Positions 12,701-22,140 of a DNA stretch of 64,000 bases are shown one piece after another. A program made the position numbers and the translations under genes. This DNA is from Beroe ovata (taxonomy: Eukaryota; Ctenophora; Nuda; Beroida; Beroidae), in contig CAMPET010000068.1 in NCBI GenBank assembly GCA_946803715.1, positions 109,298 through 173,297 of the forward strand. Direction: 5' to 3'. Below the pieces are notes generated by a model that saw only the letters and a list, made by a program, of their open reading frames with translations, had not been told where the DNA came from and searched no databases. Each line of letters begins with the position of its first letter. Positions within the stretch are counted from its first letter, which is position 1.

Positions 12701-15700
12701 AGTATAACACAGTATGACTCAGATACAACACAGATACGACACAGTAGGTATAATACAGTATGACACAGTATGTCACAGCATGTCACAGTATAACACAGTA
12801 TAACACAGTATAACACATTATGTCACAGTATAACACAGTATAACACAGTATGTCACAGTATAACACAGTATAACACAGTATAACACAGTATAACACAGTA
12901 TAACACAGTATGACTCAGATACGACACAGTATAACACGGTATGTCACAGTATAACACAGTATGACACAGTATAACACAGTATGACACAGTATGACACAGT
13001 ATAACACAGTATAACACAGTATGACACATACCATCATCTTCGTATTCGTTGTGATTTAGCAGTTCGTCTAGACCAGTCCCCTGTTGAGAGCTAGGACCGG
13101 TGAAATTAGCGTCAACCTAGACCAAGGAGTTAGTTTAGTGAATACCGGCTCAGATACTAAACTAGCAAACTACCAAAACACCTGATCCAATGATCATAAG
13201 TTAGTTTAAAGGATAGTTAGTTTAATAAAGGATAGCTGGTTGAGTTAGGTATCGATTATCGGTACTCCTATATCTAACGAGAGTGCAAGAGAGGGAAAAG
13301 TTGAAGTACTGACAGTAAGAGAACTGTTATAACCAGGGAAACTGGTTCACGGGTTATAGTCATGAATTTGACAATAAAACTTTAAGAATTGGTATTGGAT
13401 GAGGGAAGGATGCTATGCTTAGCATGGTTATTGGTTAGCCAGTAAATGCTAACGACGATCAACTGGATTTCTTCATTATAAAACCATGCAATCAAATGAC
13501 AAATTATTCCTCTCAACGCACAGAAATTCGACACATTTTCACTCGCGCAATTGACAGATTTCACGTCAAAATTCACAAAAAAATGTTTTTCTGCCAATGT
13601 AGGGCTTGTCATACTCCGAGAAAGAGAGAGAATACAGCGCGTTTAAATACAGGCTGCGTTGAAATCCAGGTTGCGAATTTGTCATGGTCGAAGCGAGGCA
13701 TTCACTGGCAATACAAACTTGTACGTGAACTCAATAACATCATATTATAGATGTCATCGTACTAAAATTAACTTTTAGTTATCAAATCATCAAACTATCT
13801 ATCACCTGCACCATTTACAAGTAATAGGTAGGTACCTATCATTGTATGCTACTTGGGGTAGGGCTCTGATGAGCATGGCAAACGAAATATTGTCTGAATG
13901 ATTATTGAACGTGATCAAAACGCACACCCACAAATATTCCATGTCGTGAAACTTAATAACTGCAACATTAAATTGTAAGTTGAACAGTTGTGGGAACTAA
14001 TAATTACCTATACAGTTCTAATCATAAACTTGTGGGAAGTTAAACAATAAGTAGATCTACGTAGAATTCATAAGCGATCCAAAAAAGTACCATACTTCTA
14101 TTCTCATGAGTAAAGCGTGAACACACTATAAATAAACGTGAAATAACGGTACGACAATTTAACCGAACTGAAACTCTCTCTCTCTCTCTCTCGAAAAGGG
14201 GTAAATTATAGTAGCTCCATCACACTGAATCCTTTCTTCTGAATTTAAATGCGTTAAATGAGAAACTCTACTCGTTGAAATTTCAGTTATTTAGTCTCAT
14301 GTTCACTCATTAAAATAGCGTGAAACATGAACAAAATGAAGTTCGCAAAGTCAGAAGCCCAAGTTGATTATTGAAGATGGAAGAAAATGAAAGAGGTTCA
14401 TTCAAGAGTCAGTTAAACGGTCAGATTCGCAACAATTGGGTGGTGTAGAAACAGTGTTCTCAGAATATTCTTTCATCATTCAGACATTGAATATTTTTGC
14501 AAGTTTGAAATACAGGCATGATAATCGGAAAAAATGAACGATTTTGATTCGAATGAACGAAGACTAGGGCGCCGTGCGATACGCTCATATCAATAGTCTC
14601 AATAACCATTAAACGGGAATTATAGTGACCATAACAATGACCATTCAGAAACTGGTGTTGGAATAAGATCATGGCATTGGCATCATGGCAATTGGGGCAT
14701 CTATTGAACTCTCTTTGCAACAAGCTGACACTCGATACCGTAAAATTCGCTCACGTTAATAACACTCAGAACACCTCAAAATGGAATTTAAACTGTTATA
14801 GGTAAACATCGCAAAGCTAAAGCAGCAAATGATGTAGACGCCTAAATAGAGAAAGTTCAATCACCGATTTGATGTCGTATTGATTTGACACGAACATATA
14901 CCAACTGACAACCACGTCTCGGCAACGTGTATTCAATAACAGGAGCACCCACCAAAGCAGCAATAAGAAACGGTAACGCGCCGGAATGAAGCATATAATA
15001 AAGTAATCTCTGGGAAGCTCCTTCGGACTAGTGGAATAAACAGGGTTCTAACTCCCGAAACATTAAATAGTTACCACGTGCCATACGTTGATGATCACGC
15101 ATACACGTGCCAGTGCACGTGTCCACGTGACACGCGCTACAATACCACGTGATTCACGCAGGGTTTTCTATGGATATTGGAACCGCTCTTTGTCACATGA
15201 CACACTATCCGGACTGGTTAACTTAGCAACGGTGACACGTGACGCACACGATGGAATTGCACGTGCAATCGCTGAGAGCCACATAACCACGAAGGTAATC
15301 TATAATACAGAGCCCGCGTCTCACCGAGGGAGGTACTGCAATCTCTAAAACCCGTCGTTGTGCTTGAATGGTAAAACACATGGGATTTTTAGAGAAATTA
15401 CACGCGGCGACATGTTTAGCTTGTCAAGTTTAACGATAAACTATCGACGTTATGCCGAGCTTCTTAATAGGAGTTTTATAATGCTTTCATGGCGACGGAA
15501 ATTGGGCGCTGTATGGGAATATTCTCGGAATAACACCCATGAACATATTATTATAGCCATGATATTGTGAGGAAGTAATTAATCAAATAATAGGTACATG
15601 ATCCACTCCATTATTAAACGTGGCCGTCCTTTTGAAATGTATAATTGGGTATTCAACTCGTTGCTGTAGTATTTAGAAAAATCTTACACAGTTTTCGACA

Positions 15701-17865
15701 CGGACACTACTCACACTAGCAGCGTTACTTGTCGACGATTTTCTTCTTCGATCTGAAAATAAACCAAGGTTATCCTGTTATAATAAAAACCGCCATCCTG
15801 TGTTGTCTAACTATCAACTATATCATTTGCCCCCTATATATCCAAATGTATAATATGCTACCTGACCGCGGTGACAGGGGCGGGGGGAGGGATTTGGGGA
15901 TTGGTGGCGGGGTTTTTCCCGGGACTGCGGCCCTGGCAACAGTCAGCGGTGACGAGGTTCTCCTTGTCGACGGAGACGAAGTAGTGGACGATCCGCGGGA
16001 CGAGGATGAGTTTCTGGGATGAGTCGACATGTTGATTTGAGGAGGGAGATCAACTTTGTAGATGCTGGGTGAGTTGGCTTGAGATCGCCTGATTGTAGAT
16101 GCTCCCGCCCGTGTGCTGCTGACAGTGTAAGGTTGCCCAGATGGTGGTTTGGGGTGTGTTAGATCAGTTCTCCTAGCGTAGTTGTAATGTTCAGACGAGT
16201 CATCATCCTTCCACCTCTCCATATCACTTTGATCCAGTAAAATCTTATCATCATAGCTGTGTCGCCTGTTCCTGAGGTTTGGAGGGGGAAGGAGAGAGGG
16301 AGGTAGGCTTTGTCGATGGGTCGTAAGATATGATTGTTTGGACAAAACTGCTGATGACCGCTGCATTAAGGGCGGGGGTGGGGTAGGTGCTGGTCGTGAT
16401 GGGGTAATGGTATCATTCCTCGGTATAGGGTCATTTTCTCTGGTTAGAGTATCGTCTCCACGAGTTCCATTGTCTCCAGTGAGGTTGTCGCCCGGATTTC
16501 CACGTCTTAGAGTCTCTGGGGAAGAATTGCAGGAGGACGGGGATGTTGTTATGTGCAATGTGACGTCCTCATGGAACGATGAATTGTCAGATGTCGTGGA
16601 TGGTATCCTCTTCACTTTCACAGCTCTCCTCCCGATTGTGCTCTTGCGCAGGGAAACATGCACAGGTGGTGCTGGGTTATCCTCGGCTTCACTGCACCGC
16701 TCCGTGGGAACCGATGGGCGCCTCGGCGGGAGTACAGGCGGCTCGTTTCTGTCCTGCTTTACGCCATTCACCGAGCTTTTCCTCGGGGGGAGTGAGGGTG
16801 GTTCAGGGGTGGGTGGAACCTTACCGCCCGGTAACCCCTGAGTTAACTTAGCACCGAGCAGTTGCTTTCTTTCAATGAATGATAAGGTGCGATCTGAATC
16901 ATCGCTCATTGTTTTTCATAACTGAGCTGGGATCATTATAGGGATTACAAAGCAAATCTGGTAGGTAATTTCTCTCTTGATCACAGATGTCATGAAAATT
17001 TCTATTGATAATTTTATTCCTCTGATTTCTCAAAGTGGAAACATGTTAGTAAAACAGTACCATAATTTCCATCATCAAAATTCTAATTCAATGTTCATGA
17101 ATCATGCAGAATTCTACAAAAATAATTACAGCATTATCACTTTTATTTACCAATCTTAACGCTAGAAAGTTATTATTCAACCTCACGGCACAAACAAACA
17201 CGTTTCACGTACCTAGGTACTATACTTCCTTTGACAAAGCCTTACTACTTTACTAAACAGTTGACAGCACATGAAGACAAGGTAGGTAACAACCTGATCA
17301 AACTGGAACACAATGGGTAAATACCTTGTTCAGAAACTTCTGGTGAAGCCCGGGGGATGGTAGCTAGTGGAGGCAGTGGTGGCTTGACTACTGGTGACCT
17401 TGGCGAGAAAACAGAGTCTTGTGGAACATCTCTCTCCTCAGTTAGAGATAAGCTCCCCGCAGACTCTGCATATACCTCCTCTAGACTCATGTAGTTATTT
17501 TCTTCATAAGTGTCTGAGGAACATTTCGATCTGCCTGAGTATGGGACTCGTCTTTTGGCCAGTCTCCGTTTGGCAGGAGTTACATTTGCAGAGCCTGCTC
17601 TCAGTATCAGTGCAGTTGATGGAGGTAATCTGTGTTTGCTGCTCTGAGAGACATGAGAGTTTCTTACTGATGACGACACTGAGCTCTGGTCTTGCTTATC
17701 CGTTTCTATGGGAGGTTGGAAATTCCCGTCACGTTTCAGGTATTCCACAAAAAGAGGGCGTATGGTGGTAATTATACGGTGTTGACAATATTTACCTTTG
17801 CTGATGAACGCATGTGAAACAGATGTCTGCTCTATTTGTGCAATGAGATCTTTCACGTGAGACAT
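3743..17865 (-). CDS. ephexin-type Rho guanine nucleotide exchange factor (proline-rich, DH-PH-SH3)
   Basis: Predicted activator of Rho-family GTPases at the membrane/cytoskeleton. C-terminal exons, all in phase: 7638-7749, 7389-7489, 6966-7041, 6395-6471, 6082-6271, 5777-5888, 5498-5677, 5169-5330, 4955-5034, 4731-4835, 4532-4629, and 3743-3832 ending TAG. They encode a DH domain (AMYEIFTTEETYRKSLEVL, SYLILPMQRICRMPLLLDAV, ICEIVERCNEGVR), a PH domain (MGSKINMWLFTDYLVIG, EKDKWMEVL) and an SH3 (HLYKKTNEDDLELQQGE, DGWCYGQ, GWFPMSF). This order and the C-terminal SH3 match the ARHGEF5/15/16/19/26/27 group. Proposed N-terminal exons are 17325-17865 (ATG), 15862-16893, 15715-15752, 13032-13116, 11886-11947, 9965-10082, 9273-9492 and 9006-9068. 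The first two are rich in PPLPPR-type SH3 ligands. Phase breaks between 9965 and 9492, and between 9006 and 7749, imply two unfound exons, so the N-terminal part could belong to a separate gene. Exon 6082-6271 is corrupted at an N (see findings). Confidence 0.85.
6544..6935. repeat. 112-bp minisatellite in a RhoGEF intron
   Basis: About 3.5 units of 111-112 bp, recognisable by GACGTAGGAATGC, CTGACACCA and CAGGCCTGTGTGACGAT. Phase markers fall near 6564, 6676, 6787 and 6899. The array fills most of the intron between exons 6395-6471 and 6966-7041. The same unit occurs at 58915-59285 in the first intron of CFAP298, in the same plus-strand orientation. Open frames across it are by-products of the repeat. 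Confidence 0.85.
9108..9172. repeat. 12-bp GCGTTACACC-type tandem repeat
   Basis: About five tandem units of GTTACACCGCGC and variants lie in a RhoGEF intron, just upstream (minus strand) of candidate exon 9006-9068. No function is apparent. Confidence 0.7.
12061..12335. repeat. (GT)n microsatellite with 207-bp assembly gap
   Basis: GT repeat on both sides of an N run at 12094-12300. The gap is most simply explained by an unresolved microsatellite. Any frame across it (poly-HT or poly-VC) is not a gene. It sits in the proposed intron between RhoGEF exons 11886-11947 and 13032-13116. Confidence 0.95.
12590..13027. repeat. 10-bp minisatellite (ACACAGTATA)
   Basis: More than forty units of ACACAGTATA / ACACAGTATG with scattered variants (GTCACAGTAT, CAGATACGAC). 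The array abuts the donor of minus-strand exon 13032-13116, whose gtatgtg is the last non-repeat sequence before it. The region upstream (12420-12590) has a degenerate AGTAACA-rich version. Confidence 0.9.
15075..15265. promoter_or_regulatory. cluster of seven CACGTG E-boxes
   Basis: CACGTG occurs at 15075, 15104, 15116, 15124, 15146, 15236 and 15260, and a CACATG lies at 15194. Random sequence would give about 0.05 in this length. CACGTG is the core bound by bHLH-zip factors (MYC/MAX, USF, MITF/TFEB) and some bHLH-PAS dimers. The cluster lies in the proposed intron between RhoGEF exons 15715-15752 and 13032-13116, so it may be an intronic enhancer or an internal promoter. The sites and their density are seen; the function is inferred. 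Confidence 0.6.
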
Positions 17866-18344
17866 GACGGATTATTATAGCTAGGAAAAAACTTGCTGCC
17901 AGCACAATAATAGGGCACAAGTTATAACAACAAAGATGAAAACGTTGTATACTTACTGTGACAGGTAGAACAAACAAACATATTTCACTTCCTACATACA
18001 CTATACAGCAAATCTTTATAGGGTGTGACATCAAGGTGAGTGTTGACTTGTATTCCAATTAAGCAATTATGTCACGGTTATTACATGGGCTATACCATCA
18101 TGTTTCATTACGGTTTATCAGCTGTTTCTCCTGGTAAGTATCAGCAGTTACAGGAATCCTGATCTCATAGAAAACTGTGGATTTGATGAATATGTCCTAG
18201 ACTGTCCTGGATTTTCATCTTTCCTTTAAAACCAAGCAGTATCTGCAAAATACATGCAAAAATACGTACCTCTTCAGAATTACCCAATATGAAGTTTGGG
18301 TAGGTACTACCCATTGGGTAGGTCATATTTGTCAGGTTCGCAAG

Positions 18345-19271
18345 TCACTCCATGGTCTGAACCTCAATCTTAGACAAATCCTCAGCCCATCCTGCATCTT
18401 GACAAATCTCTGAAACAATGTCATCGCAGTAGCCTTGAAGGAACAAATCCTGAGAACCCGAAAAGTCAACATTTCTGGAAAGTGATAGCAACCACCCAAC
18501 AACACCTTCAACTTTTCCTGGACTAGTTTTATTTATATAGATTCTTGGAACGCCAGGCTTTGTTCTTGTTATGAGGGTGTTAAAGGGACTGACTGCTAGA
18601 GATGTCCCTATTACAATGAGCAAGTCACATGAAGAAAAGTCATCTGATAAGCTGTCATGAAATCTTTTAGGCAATTGTTCTCCAAACAAAACAATATCTG
18701 GTTTCACCACATTCTTGCAAGAATCACATTTAGGCACACCTTCATTGGATTCAGGAGAAAATATTTCCTTTTTCAGCCAGGCCAAGTCATAGTCTTTCTT
18801 ACATTTTTCATTTGTACAATGGCTTGTTTGGAAACTTCCATGAGCCTCAATCACATCCTCTGATGATAGACCACCAAGAAACTCAAGGGCATCAATGTTT
18901 TGAGTGTAAACACGTTTCAACATTCCTTTATCTTTGAGCAAGGTCATAAACTTGTGGGTAGTAGTTGGTGTGAGTTTAGATGGGTACAGATCACGGCACA
19001 AGCTATAAAAGGGAAGAGGATTCATCTTGAAATACTCCCCACAGAAAACTGCCTGCGGATATGGCAAGTCATATTTGCGTAACTTGAAATAGAGACCAGC
19101 AGATGGTGATCTAAAGTCTGGAATACCAGCAGCAGTAGAAATCCCTGCACCACACATAACAATCACATTTTTGTATGATTGTGATACAAGATTTGATATT
19201 AACTTGTCTCTGTTCAGTTGATTTGCTCCTACACTTTCATGATCTATAAATGTTGACAATGCTGTACCCAT
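18345..19271 (-). CDS. SIRT2-like NAD-dependent protein deacylase, single exon
   Basis: Class I sirtuin of 308 residues that removes acyl groups from lysines using NAD. Visible elements: GAGIS at residues 41-45, PDFRS 51-55, TQNID 123-127, catalytic His144 in EAHGS, and GTSL 222-225. The zinc site has Cys152, 157, 182 and 185. The C-x4-C first pair and the DLAWLKKEIF spacer resemble SIRT2 rather than SIRT3, and KPDIVLFGEQLP follows as usual. The start MGTALS fits the N-myristoylation consensus, and no mitochondrial presequence is evident. There is no intron, unlike its neighbours, so this may be an old retrocopy or an intron-loss gene. The frame is intact and all catalytic residues are kept. 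It lies between the 5' end of the RhoGEF gene and the 3' side of the RIIa gene, on the same strand. Confidence 0.93.
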   Translation of the reverse strand: MGTALSTFIDHESVGANQLNRDKLISNLVSQSYKNVIVMCGAGISTAAGIPDFRSPSAGLYFKLRKYDLPYPQAVFCGEYFKMNPLPFYSLCRDLYPSKLTPTTTHKFMTLLKDKGMLKRVYTQNIDALEFLGGLSSEDVIEAHGSFQTSHCTNEKCKKDYDLAWLKKEIFSPESNEGVPKCDSCKNVVKPDIVLFGEQLPKRFHDSLSDDFSSCDLLIVIGTSLAVSPFNTLITRTKPGVPRIYINKTSPGKVEGVVGWLLSLSRNVDFSGSQDLFLQGYCDDIVSEICQDAGWAEDLSKIEVQTME

Positions 19272-21230
19272 GACATTGGACTAAAATGAATGTTTTTGTC
19301 AGAGGATAAGATATTACCAACAAAATATCCAGCAAGTGAAACAACCTATAACAAAAGTATAAGGGAACTAACACACCACCTAGTATCAAATTGTTTGGAA
19401 TATTGTTCATTATGCAAAGAACTGTATACTTCACAAAGTAAAATTGCTGTTGTGATATAACTCCCTTGTCAATCAGACTTTGGATCTGCTGGCTAATTTA
19501 ACTCTCTTGGGACAATATACTGTATGAGTAACCTGTAACTTGGTATTGGGTAACTGGGTTTGTCGTTTGAGATTCCCAGTAACCCAGCATGAAAATTTGA
19601 GCAAGATTGTATTAACTTTTTACTATACCTTAGGTCATCATACATGTATACATGCACCTTTACACTTCATCGAAGGTCAAAACAGTTTCCTGTTTCACTG
19701 TTTCAGCCTTCGATAAAGACGCGCGCAAGAAACAGTGGACATCGGTCATCGACAGATAACTATAACATCCGGCACGCCAGAACAAATCCGGCCCAGCTGA
19801 GATAAAAGGAGCTCTACAACTGTTAGAGACAAAGCCAAGCAAAATAGCCGCTATGTATGTGGATTGAATCGGTTGTCCAGCATTGCATCGGCATCGCCAA
19901 TTCTCCTGACAGCTGACGCGGACGGGCAATGCTCGAACATGGAATATAGTCGGAAGCCGCGGGAATATGCCGCCTGGGCGCCTGAGCGTTCGCGCGCGAG
20001 CAAACGAAATTATGCACGCGCGCAAACACGAAAAGTTCGACACTAACTGCTGAAAAGTGACTTTTATCTAAACTGGGATTCGCGCGTTACTGTCATGCTG
20101 AGCACTCTCAATTCAATATTATTTTGGTTATAATTAAAACTGCTGATGTTGCTGCTATGGAAATGACATAAACATATCCTGTAAGGGAACGTAAAAACAG
20201 CAAACCAACACAAACCATTAATAGTATTAGTGCCTAGAAACCGGACAAAATTGTATAGTGATCATGATGATAAACTTCGATTTTGGAGATTCTTGCTGTT
20301 TCGAAATATCCTGTATCCGTTCAGTACTCGAAAGTCCTTGTTCTACAAACAACAACGTGGACCTCTTACCAAGATAAAGTAAAAGGTTTCGTCATGATTA
20401 TTCTAATATTCTTGGAACCCCAAATGAACCATCAAATGAATGTATACGTTTCACTCATCAATTTCCAGTTTACTCTTATCTACCAAGATAAATGTTCTGT
20501 CTCAAGATATAATTTCATCGAACTCAATGTTCAAGATGTCATTGGTAAAACAATATTAAAAGAAATATTTGCAAGGGTTTTGTCATATTTGTCAAGATTC
20601 AATCAGTTTCAACAGATTAATCTTACCACTGTCCACTCTCGAACATGCGGTTTTTGTGTATTCAGTATTGCAACTGCATCTTCACGTACATATCGTATCG
20701 ACTATTTCAATAGTGGTAGTGAGAATGCCGTGTCATTTCAGCTAATGGATTCAGCGTATGTCCAGGGCGAACCACATAACTCACTCTGAAATAACATAAT
20801 ATGACCTAACGTTGATTCACAACTCACACACGCGTCTTGTAAAGCTATGCAACTTGTCAATGGCAACTTTTCATGAATCATTTTATGACACATGACGTTG
20901 GTTCACAACTCACACAATGGAACAAACAATGAGCTTTGCACAGAAATGAGGGCCGTATTAATAGACCGTTATGATAAAAACGGTCTATTGATACTGGTAT
21001 GATAGCCGTAGAGAGGCTTATAATGGTTGCAGGACGTCCAATATCAGGTGAAAATAGAGAATGGTATTCTTGGGGTCCCAAATGTTTTTGATCACGTGAC
21101 ATCGATTGACAGATGAGAACAAAGATGTAACCTATGAAAATACTGAAATGCTGCCACATTATCAAAAATATTATCTACCTATCAGTCTGCATGGTGTCAC
21201 CAAAAGGCCGTAAAACGCCGCTCGATGGTT
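19272..21230. other. spacer with a dispersed hairpin/GC-rich repeat; no gene recognised
   Basis: 19661-19790 carries an imperfect hairpin (TTCATCGAAGG...CCTTCGAT) followed by CGCGCGCAAGAAACAGTGGACA and ACATCCGGC, a relative of the repeats at 2979-3060 and 49655-49705. 19800-20040 is a CG-rich tail with frames that look compositional. The plus frame at 20283-20789 is long but has no recognisable domain and no splice context. The missing 3' exon(s) of the RIIa gene should lie between here and 21540 but could not be placed. Confidence 0.5.
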
Positions 21231-22140
21231 CTCAGCCTATCTTGGCCCATTTTCCCGTTATGGATGTCCAAGACACATAGTTTTCACGTTTTGTAAGCAC
21301 TGTGGGTACAAACATGCCACATGGGTACTACATGCAACATGAAACATCGCGTATTCAAGTAAACAAGACATAAGCTTACATTGGATATCATTCTTGCTGT
21401 CTACATACAAGCCTATACCTAATAATCGGTTAAAAGACGGTGATTTAAAGTGCTGGTGGAAATTACAATTGGTAGGTGTAAAATACAATGTTGAATCGAG
21501 CTGAATCGAGCTGAATGTGGTGAAAATACTCGAACTTACGATAGACATTTCATCACTATCCTTTCTCCCAAGAGCTACTGGTTCATCTAACAGCTGTTGG
21601 GGCAACCTGAATGCAGCCCTACAGGGAAAAGGTCACACATAATGAATTTTCCCAAATTTTTAGTAGGGGGCATAAATGGGGCACAAAGGGGGCAATAAAG
21701 GGGCACAAAGAGGGCACAATAGTTCTCAGCCCATCTTGGCCCATTTTCCCGTAATGGATGTCCAAGACACATAGTTTTCACGTTTTGTAAGCACTGTGGG
21801 TACAAACATGGGTACTACATGCAACATGAAACACCGCGTATTCAAGTAAACAAGACATAAGCTTACATTGGATATCATTCTTGCTGTCGACATACAAGCC
21901 TATAATAATCGGTTAAAAGACGGTGATTTAAAGTGCTGATTGGAAGTTACAATTGGTAGGTGTAAAATACAATGAGCTGAATCGAGCTGAATCGTTCGTT
22001 ATACGTGGTGAAAATAAAATACTCGAACTTACGATAGACATTTCGTCACTATCCTTCCTCCCAAGAGCTACTGGTTCATCTAACAGCTGTTGGGGCAACC
22101 TGAATGCAGCCCTGCAGGAAAAAGGTCACATATAATGAAT
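21231..22140. repeat. tandem segmental duplication (~405 bp units) carrying one exon
   Basis: Copies about 21231-21645 and 21723-22140 are offset by 493 bases. They differ by small indels and a few substitutions and are separated by a short AGGGGGCA-rich linker (21660-21720). Each copy contains the same 67-base exon of the RIIa gene with intact acceptor and donor. Confidence 0.9.

Noticed and set aside
16338-16841. Plus-strand frame of 167 codons
   Set aside because: Antisense shadow of the proline-rich RhoGEF exon 15862-16893.
19660-20043. Minus frame of 127 codons over a CG-rich island
   Set aside because: It overlaps the dispersed hairpin repeat; Arg/Ala/Cys-rich composition comes from CG content and no domain is seen.
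20283-20789. Plus frame of 168 codons
   Set aside because: No domain, no neighbouring exons and poor start context; probably chance in low-stop sequence.
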